NCBI RefSeq assembly: GCF_000359125.1
Contig: NZ_CAAF010000027.1
Span: 118,742-182,741 of the forward strand
Source of the DNA: Mesorhizobium sp. STM 4661
Lineage (GTDB): Bacteria > Pseudomonadota > Alphaproteobacteria > Rhizobiales > Rhizobiaceae
Direction: 5' to 3'
Length of the DNA: 64,000 nt
Shown: positions 57,631 to 64,000 of the stretch, in pieces
Layout: every line of letters starts with the position of its first letter
Numbering within the stretch: the first letter of the stretch is position 1
Position numbers and translations under genes: made by a program
The notes under the pieces: model-generated
What the model saw: only the letters and a program-made list of their open reading frames with translations
Database searches by the model: none
What the model was told of the DNA's origin: nothing

Positions 57631-58833
57631 ATGTCCGAACAACCCTTGCCGACGCTGCCGATGTGGCGCGTCGATCACATCGAGCCCTCGCCCGAGATGT
57701 TGGCGCTACGCGCCAACGGTCCGATCCACCGCGTGCGCTTCCCGTCCGGGCACGAAGGCTGGTGGGTGACAGGCTACGACGATGCCAAGGCGGCGCTGTC
57801 CGACGCGGCGTTCCGGCCCGCGGGAATGCCGCCGGCGGCATTCACCCCGGATTCGGTGATTCTCGGTTCGCCGGGGTGGCTGGTCTCGCACGAGGGGGGC
57901 GAGCATGCCCGGTTACGCACGATCGTGGCGCCGGCCTTCAGCAACCGCAGGGTGAAGGTGCTCGCGCAGCAGGTCGAGGCGATCGCCGCGCAATTGTTCG
58001 AGACGCTGGCGGCCCAGCCCCAGCCCGCCGACCTGAGGCGCCACCTCTCCTTTCCGCTTCCGGCCATGGTCATCAGCGCGCTGATGGGCGTGCTCTACGA
58101 GGATCACGCCTTTTTCGCCGGGCTGTCCGACGAGGTGATGACGCACCAGCATGAAAGCGGCCCGCGCAGCGCGTCGCGCCTGGCCTGGGAAGAATTGCGC
58201 GCCTACATTCGCGGTAAGATGTGGGACAAGCGCCAGGATCCGGGCGACAACCTGCTGACGGATCTGCTCGCGGCGGTCGAGCAGGGCAACGCGACCGAGG
58301 AAGAGGCGATCGGCCTGGCGGCGGGCATGCTGGTGGCAGGGCACGAGAGCACCGTCGCGCAGATCGAATTCGGCCTGCTGGCCATGTTCCGCCATCCGCA
58401 TCAGCGCGAACGCCTGGTCGGCGATCCATCCCTGGTGGACAAGGCGGTGGAGGAAATCCTTCGCATGTACCCGCCGGGCGCGGGCTGGGACGGCGTCATG
58501 CGCTATCCGAGGACCGACGTGACTATCGCGGGCGTGCATATTCCCGCGGAGAGCAAGGTGCTGATCGGCCTGCCGGCGACGTCGTTCGATCCGCGCCATT
58601 TCGACGACCCGGAAATCTTCGACATCGGACGCGACGAAAATCCGCACCTGACGTTCTCGCACGGGCCGCACTACTGCATCGGCATGGCGCTGGCCAGGCT
58701 GGAACTCAAGGTGGTGGTCGGCTCGATCTTCCAGCGCTTTCCCGCGCTGCGCCTGGCCGTGGCGCCCGAAGAACTGAAGTTGCGCAAGGAGATCATCACT
58801 GGCGGGTTCGAGGAGTTCCCGGTGCTCTGGTGA
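57631..58833 (+). CDS. cyp112: Cytochrome P450 CYP112, gibberellin C-20 oxidase, 400 aa
   Basis: A soluble bacterial P450. The I-helix AAGMLVAGHESTVAQIE carries the acid-Ser/Thr pair for oxygen activation, EEILRMYPP is the ExxR motif and FSHGPHYCIGMALARLE is the haem-binding loop with the cysteine ligand (about residue 349). From gene order and sequence style it is CYP112, which in rhizobia removes C-20 of GA12 to give GA9. First gene of the operon, placed behind the nifH control region; it is followed by cyp114 after 94 bp. Needs reduced ferredoxin. Codon use is much richer in GC than genes upstream. Confidence 0.92.
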   Translation: MSEQPLPTLPMWRVDHIEPSPEMLALRANGPIHRVRFPSGHEGWWVTGYDDAKAALSDAAFRPAGMPPAAFTPDSVILGSPGWLVSHEGGEHARLRTIVAPAFSNRRVKVLAQQVEAIAAQLFETLAAQPQPADLRRHLSFPLPAMVISALMGVLYEDHAFFAGLSDEVMTHQHESGPRSASRLAWEELRAYIRGKMWDKRQDPGDNLLTDLLAAVEQGNATEEEAIGLAAGMLVAGHESTVAQIEFGLLAMFRHPHQRERLVGDPSLVDKAVEEILRMYPPGAGWDGVMRYPRTDVTIAGVHIPAESKVLIGLPATSFDPRHFDDPEIFDIGRDENPHLTFSHGPHYCIGMALARLELKVVVGSIFQRFPALRLAVAPEELKLRKEIITGGFEEFPVLW

Positions 58834-58927
58834 CGCGCGGACGCCGCCCGGAATCGCGATCTACTCCGCAATTTGCCGGCGCGCCTAGCACGCGCCGGTC
58901 AGATCAGCCAGCCAACAGGTAACCAAG

Positions 58928-60217
58928 ATGGACGTGCAAGAAACCACGGCAGCATGCCGGGACGCCTTCGCCGAACTGTCGTCGCCAGCGTGCATCCACG
59001 ACCCGTATCCGTTCATGCGGTGGTTGCGCGAGCACGATCCGGTGCACCGCGCGGCGTCGGGCCTCTTTCTGTTGAGCCGCCACGCCGACATCTACTGGGC
59101 ACTCAAGGCCACGGGCGATGCGTTTCGGGGACCGGCGCCGGGCGAACTGGCGCGCTATTTCCCGCGTGCGGAGACCAGCCTGTCACTCAATCTCCTCGCG
59201 TCCACGCTAGCGATGAAGGAACCACCGACGCATACGCGTCTGCGCCGGCTGATCTCGCGCGATTTCACCATACGCCAGATCGACAACCTGCGGCCGAGCA
59301 TCGCACGCATCGTCGCAGCGCGCCTGGACGGCATGGCGCCCGCGCTGGAGCGCGGGGAGGCGGTGGACCTGCATTGGGAATTCGCGCTGGCTGTGCCCAT
59401 TCTGGTCTTCGCCGAACTGTTCGGCATGCCCCAGGATGACATGTTCGGGCTCGCCGCCGGCATCGGCGCCATTCTGGAAGGCCTGAGCCCACACGCCAGC
59501 GATCCCCAGCTCGCCGAGGCGGACGCGGCCAGCGCCAGGGTGCAGGCCTACTTCGGCGACCTCATACAGCGCAAGCGCACCGATCCCCGCAACGACATCG
59601 TGTCGATGGTGGTCGGCGCACACGACGACGATGCGGACACGCTGTCGGATGCGGAGTTGATCAGCATGCTGTGGGGCATGCTGCTGGGCGGCTTCGCCAC
59701 CACTGCTGCGACCATCGACCATGCGGTCCTAGCGATGCTGGCGTATCCCGAACAGCGGCACTGGCTGCAGGGAGACGCCGTGGGGGTGAAGGCATTCGTC
59801 GAAGAAGTCCTGCGCTGCGACGCGCCTGCCATGTTCAGCTCCATTCCGCGTATCGCCCAGCGCGACATCGAACTGGGCGGCGTGGTGATCCCGAAGAACG
59901 CGGACGTGCGCGTGCTGATCGCGGCCGGCAATCGCGACCCGGACGCCTTCTCCGATCCCGACCGCTTCGATCCCGCGCGGTTCTACGGCACCACTCCTGG
60001 CATGTCGACCGACGGGAAGATCATGCTGAGCTTTGGCCACGGCATCCACTTCTGCCTCGGTGCGCAACTGGCCCGGGTGCAGTTGGCCGAGAGCCTGCCG
60101 CGGATCGAGGCGCGCTTCCCCACGCTGGCATTGGCCGAGCAGCCGACCCGGGAGCCATCCGCGTTCCTCAGGACGTTCCGCGCGCTGCCGGTGCGACTGC
60201 ATGCTCAGGGGGGCTGA
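58928..60217 (+). CDS. cyp114: Cytochrome P450 CYP114, kaurenoic-acid B-ring contraction enzyme, 429 aa
   Basis: P450 marks: [17 protein letters not shown] (I-helix; the acid before Thr is missing, with F-A-T-T, as can be the case in P450s with unusual chemistry), [10 protein letters not shown] (ExxR) and [17 protein letters not shown] (haem Cys loop). In the rhizobial pathway CYP114 with its ferredoxin oxidises ent-kaurenoic acid through the 7-hydroxy compound to GA12-aldehyde. The stop is one base before the start of the ferredoxin-SDR gene. The assignment rests on order and family resemblance. Confidence 0.9.
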   Translation: MDVQETTAACRDAFAELSSPACIHDPYPFMRWLREHDPVHRAASGLFLLSRHADIYWALKATGDAFRGPAPGELARYFPRAETSLSLNLLASTLAMKEPPTHTRLRRLISRDFTIRQIDNLRPSIARIVAARLDGMAPALERGEAVDLHWEFALAVPILVFAELFGMPQDDMFGLAAGIGAILEGLSPHASDPQLAEADAASARVQAYFGDLIQRKRTDPRNDIVSMVVGAHDDDADTLSDAELISMLWGMLLGGFATTAATIDHAVLAMLAYPEQRHWLQGDAVGVKAFVEEVLRCDAPAMFSSIPRIAQRDIELGGVVIPKNADVRVLIAAGNRDPDAFSDPDRFDPARFYGTTPGMSTDGKIMLSFGHGIHFCLGAQLARVQLAESLPRIEARFPTLALAEQPTREPSAFLRTFRALPVRLHAQGG

Positions 60218-60218
60218 G

Positions 60219-61343
60219 ATGCGCGTCGTGATCGATCAGGATCTATGCGGAACCACCGGGCAGTGTGTGCTGACGCTGCCGGGCACCTTTCGCCAGCGCG
60301 AACCGGACGGCGTGGCGGAAGTGTGCGTGGCGACGGTCCCGCAGGCGCTGCACGCCGCCGCGCGGCTCGCGGCCAGCCAGTGTCCGGTCGCCGCCATTCG
60401 GGTCATCGAAAGCGACGCTGGCGAGCGCGCCAGCGCCGACCCTGCGCCTTCTCCGGCGCAGGCTGAGCGGCATGCCGCGAAAGACCAACGCAACCCAGGA
60501 GGACGGTTTGAAGGCAAGGTGGCCGTGGTGACCGGCGCCGGCGCCGGCATCGGCAAGGCATGCGCCCTCGCCATCGCGCGCGAGGGCGGCAGAGTGGTGG
60601 TGGCCGACATTGATGGCTCGGCGGCCGTCGCCTGCACCGCGCAGATCGCGGCCGAAGCGGGCCACGCGCTGGCCCTGGCCATGGACATCGCCGATGCGCA
60701 GGCGGTGGCAGCGCTGTTCGAGACGGCGGAGCGGCACTTCGGTGGGGTCGACCTGCTGGTGAACAACGCGAGCGCCATGCATCTGACACCGCGCGACCGC
60801 ACGATCCTCGACCTGGACCTGGCGGTCTGGGATCAGACCATGGCGACCAATCTGCGCGGCACGCTGCTCTGCTGCCGGCAGGCCATCCCACGAATGATCG
60901 CCCGCGGCGGTGGCGCGATCGTCAACATGTCGTCGTGCCAGGGGCTCAGCGGTGACACCGCGCAGACGTCCTACGCCGCGTCGAAGGCGGCGATGAACAT
61001 GCTGTCGGCCTCGCTCGCCACCCAGTACGGTCATGCGCAGATCCGCTGCAACGCGGTTGCGCCGGGTCTCATCATGACCGAGCGTCTCCTCGCCAAGCTG
61101 GACGAGTGCATGCAACGGCATCTGAGCCGGCACCAACTCCTGCAGCGCGTCGGCCGCCCCGAGGACGTGGCCGCGCTGGTGGCGTTCCTGCTCTCCGACG
61201 ATGCTGCGTTCATCACCGGCCAGGTCCTGTGCATCGACGGCGGCATGCTGGCGCATGTGCCGACGTACGCCGACGGTGGCAACAGCCGCGCCGCGCGGCC
61301 TGCCGGCGACACCGCCAAAGCGGCCGCGGGGCCGCGCTGCTGA
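60219..61343 (+). CDS. Ferredoxin fused to short-chain dehydrogenase (Fd-GA::SDR-GA), 374 aa
   Basis: Residues 1-65 are a 3Fe-4S ferredoxin (DLCGTTGQC with C10 and C16, and SQCPVAAI with C55). A linker rich in Ala, Pro and Glu (66-95) leads to a classical SDR: GKVAVVTGAGAGIGKACA (NAD site, about 100), LLVNNAS, IVNMSSCQG and TSYAASKAAMN (catalytic S, Y, K), ending ITGQVLCIDGGML. In the described operon the ferredoxin serves CYP114 and the SDR oxidises GA12-aldehyde to GA12; I recall them as separate genes. Here a single frame with no stop joins them, and no ribosome site is evident before the SDR part. The SDR stop overlaps the cyp117 start by 1 nt. Confidence 0.88.
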   Translation: MRVVIDQDLCGTTGQCVLTLPGTFRQREPDGVAEVCVATVPQALHAAARLAASQCPVAAIRVIESDAGERASADPAPSPAQAERHAAKDQRNPGGRFEGKVAVVTGAGAGIGKACALAIAREGGRVVVADIDGSAAVACTAQIAAEAGHALALAMDIADAQAVAALFETAERHFGGVDLLVNNASAMHLTPRDRTILDLDLAVWDQTMATNLRGTLLCCRQAIPRMIARGGGAIVNMSSCQGLSGDTAQTSYAASKAAMNMLSASLATQYGHAQIRCNAVAPGLIMTERLLAKLDECMQRHLSRHQLLQRVGRPEDVAALVAFLLSDDAAFITGQVLCIDGGMLAHVPTYADGGNSRAARPAGDTAKAAAGPRC

Positions 61344-62686
61344 TGGACATGCTGCTCAACCCGCTGGACCGTCGGCACCGGCTGCGGGACGACATCCCGG
61401 TCGTGCCCGGCGCTTTCCCCCTGGTCGGACATCTTCCCGCCATCGTATGCGACCTGCCGCGCCTGCTGCGGCGCGCGGAACGGACGTTGGGCAGCCACTT
61501 CTGGCTGGATTTCGGCCCTGCCGGACACCTGATGACCTGCGTGGATCCGGATGCGTTTGCACTGCTCCGGCACAAGGACGTGTCCTCGGCGCTGATCGAA
61601 GAGATCGCGCCCGAATTGCTTGGCGGAACGTTGGTCGCCCAGGACGGCGGCGCGCACCGGCAGGCGCGCGACGCGATCAAGGCGGCGTTCCTGCCCAAGG
61701 GGCTGACCCAAGCCGGCATCGGCAACCTGTTCGCGCCCGTCATCCAGGCGCGGGTGCAGGCGTGGCGCGACCGCGGCGACGTAACCATCCTGCGCGAAAC
61801 CGGCGACCTGATGCTCAAGCTCATCTTCAGCCTCATGGGAATCCCAGCGCAGGACCTGCCGGGATGGCATCGCAAATACCGGCAACTGCTGCAGTTGATC
61901 GTCGCGCCCCCGGTCGACCTGCCTGGACTGCCCTTGCGGCGCGGCCGCGCCGCCCGCGACTGGATCGACGCGCAGTTGCGCCAGTTCGTCCGCGACGCGC
62001 GCGCACATGCCGCGCGCACTGGGTTGATCAATGACATGGTGAGCTCCTTCGATCGCGGCGACGATGCGCTCTCCGACGACGTCCTGGTCGCCAATATCCG
62101 CCTACTGCTGCTTGCCGGTCACGACACCACCGCCTCGACGATGGCCTGGATGGTGATCGAGCTGGCGCGGCAGCCTGGGCTATGGGACGCCCTGGTCGAG
62201 GAGGCGCAACGCGTGGGCGCGGTGCCGACCCGGCACGCGGACCTGGCGCAGTGTCCGGTCGCCGAGGCGCTGTTCCGCGAGACGCTGCGCGTGCATCCGG
62301 CGACCACGCTCCTGCCGCGTCGCGCGCTGCAGGAATTGCAACTCGGCCAACGGCGCATTCCTGCGGGCACCCCTCTGTGCATCCCGCTGCTGCATTTCTC
62401 GACCTCTGCGCTGCTGCACGAGGCGCCTGATCAGTTCCGCCTGGCACGGTGGCTGCAACGCACGGAGCCGATCCGGCCGGTGGACATGCTGCAGTTCGGT
62501 ACCGGCCCACACGTCTGCATCGGTTACCACCTGGTATGGCTGGAAATGGTGCAGTTCTGCATCGCCTTGGCACTGACCATGCACAAGGCCGGGGTGCGGC
62601 CGCGGTTGCTGAGCGCCGTCGAAAAAGGTCGGCGCTATTTCCCGACCGCACATCCGTCCATGAAAATCCGCATCGGATTCTCATGA
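61343..62686 (+). CDS. cyp117: Cytochrome P450 CYP117, ent-kaurene oxidase, 447 aa
   Basis: RLLLLAGHDTTASTMAW is the I-helix (AGxDTT), ALFRETLRVHP the ExxR motif and FGTGPHVCIGYHLVWLE the haem Cys loop. CYP117 turns ent-kaurene into ent-kaurenoic acid, the entry to gibberellins. ATG 61343 overlaps the preceding TGA, implying coupled translation. The protein is somewhat longer than CYP112 and CYP114 and starts with a proline-rich leader (IPVVPGAFPLVGHLPA) as in class II-like P450s. Confidence 0.92.
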   Translation: MDMLLNPLDRRHRLRDDIPVVPGAFPLVGHLPAIVCDLPRLLRRAERTLGSHFWLDFGPAGHLMTCVDPDAFALLRHKDVSSALIEEIAPELLGGTLVAQDGGAHRQARDAIKAAFLPKGLTQAGIGNLFAPVIQARVQAWRDRGDVTILRETGDLMLKLIFSLMGIPAQDLPGWHRKYRQLLQLIVAPPVDLPGLPLRRGRAARDWIDAQLRQFVRDARAHAARTGLINDMVSSFDRGDDALSDDVLVANIRLLLLAGHDTTASTMAWMVIELARQPGLWDALVEEAQRVGAVPTRHADLAQCPVAEALFRETLRVHPATTLLPRRALQELQLGQRRIPAGTPLCIPLLHFSTSALLHEAPDQFRLARWLQRTEPIRPVDMLQFGTGPHVCIGYHLVWLEMVQFCIALALTMHKAGVRPRLLSAVEKGRRYFPTAHPSMKIRIGFS

Positions 62687-62827
62687 GCTGGCATCGCATG
62701 CCCCGTGTGGCGAGGCAGCTGCGCCGGCGACGCGCGGCAATGCTGCACTCGGCGCGCGCGCTCGGTGCGACGCCGCCAACACCGCGGCGGCTCGGACGCT
62801 CGCCGTGGCCGTGCCAGGTACAAGGAC

Positions 62828-63802
62828 ATGAACGACATGCAGACCGATTCCACGCTACACGACGACGCGCAGGCGCGCGGCGCATCCGGCAGGCTGCCGT
62901 CGGAGATCTGGATGCAGGACGGCGCAAGGCGGGTCGAACAGGCGCTGGCGCGTCTTCTCTGCGCCGAAGACGACGGTGAGACCGAGCTGATGGCGGCGAT
63001 GCGCTACGCCACCTTGCATGGCGGAAAGCGCACCCGCGCCTTGCTCTGTCTGGCTACCGGCGCACTGGCCGACACGCCGGCGCCCATGCTCGACGATGTC
63101 GGCGCCGCCATCGAGATGATGCACGCCTGTACCCTGGTCCACGACGACCTGCCCGCAATGGACGATGACGTGCTTCGCCGCGGCCTTCCGACCGTGCACG
63201 TCAAGTTCGGCGAAGCCACTGCGATCCTGGTCGGCGATGCGCTGCAGGCGCACGCCTTCCTGACCCTGGCGAGCCTGGATGCGCCGAGCGACAACCGTAT
63301 CGCGCTCGTGCGCGAACTGGCGCAGGCGGTGTCCGCCGAGGGTGCCGCAGGCGGGCAGGCCATGGATCTGTCGCTGGTAGGAAAGCACGTCGAGCTGGAC
63401 AGGATCGTGGCGATGCACCGGATGAAGAGCGGAGCACTAGTGCGCGCGTCCGTTCGCATGGGCGCGCTATGCGCCATCGCGGAGGATGCCGCCCACGCTG
63501 CGCTGTACTGTGCGCTCGATCGCTACTCCGCCTGTTTTGGCCTGGCGTTGCAGGTGGTCGACGACATTCTCGACGCGACAGCGGATACCGCGACGTTGGG
63601 CAAGACCCCCGGCAAGGACGCGGCGGCGCAGAAGCCGACCTGTGCGTCGATCATGGGGCTGCAGGCAGCGCGCCAGTTGGCGCTGGATCTGTTGCGCGAC
63701 GCCGGGGAGGCCATCGCCCCGCTGGGAACGCGTGCGGAACGGTTGGCGCAGATGCTGCAGCGGGCCAACGCGTATCTGTTCAAGCACGCGCCATGCGCAT
63801 GA
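62828..63802 (+). CDS. ggps: Geranylgeranyl diphosphate synthase, 324 aa
   Basis: ATG 62828 follows aagga; longer frames upstream look non-coding. The trans-prenyltransferase motifs are present: HGGKRTRALLCLA, LVHDDLPAMDDDVLRRG (first Asp-rich motif, D106-D107 and D112-D114) and LQVVDDILDATAD (second Asp-rich motif). The 4-residue gap in the first motif (DDxxxxD) is the bacterial GGPP type. It supplies GGPP to the two diterpene cyclases (CPS and KS), expected just beyond the window. It lies 141 bp after cyp117. Confidence 0.93.
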   Translation: MNDMQTDSTLHDDAQARGASGRLPSEIWMQDGARRVEQALARLLCAEDDGETELMAAMRYATLHGGKRTRALLCLATGALADTPAPMLDDVGAAIEMMHACTLVHDDLPAMDDDVLRRGLPTVHVKFGEATAILVGDALQAHAFLTLASLDAPSDNRIALVRELAQAVSAEGAAGGQAMDLSLVGKHVELDRIVAMHRMKSGALVRASVRMGALCAIAEDAAHAALYCALDRYSACFGLALQVVDDILDATADTATLGKTPGKDAAAQKPTCASIMGLQAARQLALDLLRDAGEAIAPLGTRAERLAQMLQRANAYLFKHAPCA

Positions 63803-64000
63803 GCGCGCCCGTCCGCATGGAGTCGCCCCTGTGCCGCTGCGATCGATCGGCCGGCGTGAGCGGTGCATGCTGCACTGTGTCCAAGTCGGCGGCGGCGATC
63901 GCAGCGGTTGCCCAGCACAGCCGCGGCTCACGCGGCGCGCTGCGCGCAAGCCTATGCGGCGGACCGGCCCCAGCATGGGGCGCGTCGCCGCGCCGGAGCA
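63799..64000 (+). CDS. Possible start of the next gene (partial)
   Basis: ATG 63799 overlaps the ggps stop (ATGA) and the frame stays open to the window edge (MSAPVRMESPLCRCDRS...). The sequence does not look like the N-terminus of a copalyl diphosphate synthase, which is the next expected gene, so it may be only open GC-rich sequence. Confidence 0.2.
   Translation, partial: MSAPVRMESPLCRCDRSAGVSGACCTVSKSAAAIAAVAQHSRGSRGALRASLCGGPAPAWGASPRRS

Noticed and set aside
1..64000. CRISPR arrays, tRNA or rRNA genes
   Set aside because: No regularly spaced direct repeats and no cloverleaf or rRNA-like sequence was recognised.

Overview
The window is an accessory, mobile-element-rich piece of a rhizobial (alphaproteobacterial) genome, most likely from a symbiosis plasmid or island. 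The reasons are hydrogenase maturation genes in the rhizobial order hypF-hypC-hypD-hypE-hypX followed by a stub of hoxA, a SyrB-type regulator, a DUF982 gene, a decayed nifH fragment behind NifA sites, and the rhizobial gibberellin operon. About a third of the genes are broken by frameshifts, stop codons or truncation, so the region is either strongly decaying or carries indel errors. No tRNA, rRNA or CRISPR array was seen.

Layout. (1) 0-10.6 kb: a cassette of hydrolases. A decayed JAB/JAMM peptidase and a companion, a small unknown protein and a decayed peptidase copy are followed by a PD-(D/E)XK-like nuclease, an intact gluzincin peptidase, a metallo-beta-lactamase-fold protein, a small membrane protein, an astacin-like peptidase and a second, frameshifted nuclease copy. 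The nuclease and the gluzincin each occur as one good and one ruined copy. (2) 11-22 kb: a defence-island-like stretch with a DUF4297/Cap4-like domain fused to many membrane segments, a helix-turn-helix protein, a Gabija-like pair (OLD-type nuclease plus UvrD-type helicase, overlapping by 4 nt), and decayed DUF6650-like and PIN-domain genes. (3) 22.06-25.24 kb: a Tn3-family element with 40-bp inverted repeats and a frameshifted transposase. (4) 25.4-32 kb: a minus-strand run encoding a phospholipase D-like protein, a secreted endonuclease/exonuclease/phosphatase-fold enzyme and a membrane-anchored patatin, with a divergent secreted protein. (5) 32.5-36.2 kb: an MFS exporter, a SyrB-like regulator and a DUF982 protein.

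(6) 36.8-42.9 kb: a broken GGDEF-EAL gene fused at its truncation point to the 3' end of hypF, then hypC, hypD, hypE, a frameshifted hypX and the first codons of hoxA. The hydrogenase structural genes are not here. (7) 43.6-46.7 kb: a secreted cytochrome c and an S46 dipeptidyl-peptidase. (8) 47.2-54.3 kb: insertion sequences (an ISNCY-like element, an IS91 element with its own tyrosine recombinase, IS630, IS6) around a DUF192 gene and a hydrolase stub. (9) 54.8-57 kb: a small rhizobial gene, a thioredoxin-reductase-like pseudogene, a ProQ/FinO RNA chaperone and a second Tn3 transposase fragment.

(10) 57.0-64 kb: tandem NifA upstream activator sequences, a sigma-54 -24/-12 element and a 5' fragment of nifH sit directly in front of cyp112-cyp114-(ferredoxin::SDR)-cyp117-ggps. 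These genes make GGPP and oxidise ent-kaurene to gibberellins (GA9 is the known end product when cyp115 is absent). The diterpene cyclases expected next lie beyond the window. The nifH control region suggests the operon was placed under nitrogen-fixation (NifA/RpoN) control by capture of a nifH promoter. The ferredoxin and the dehydrogenase are encoded as one open reading frame.
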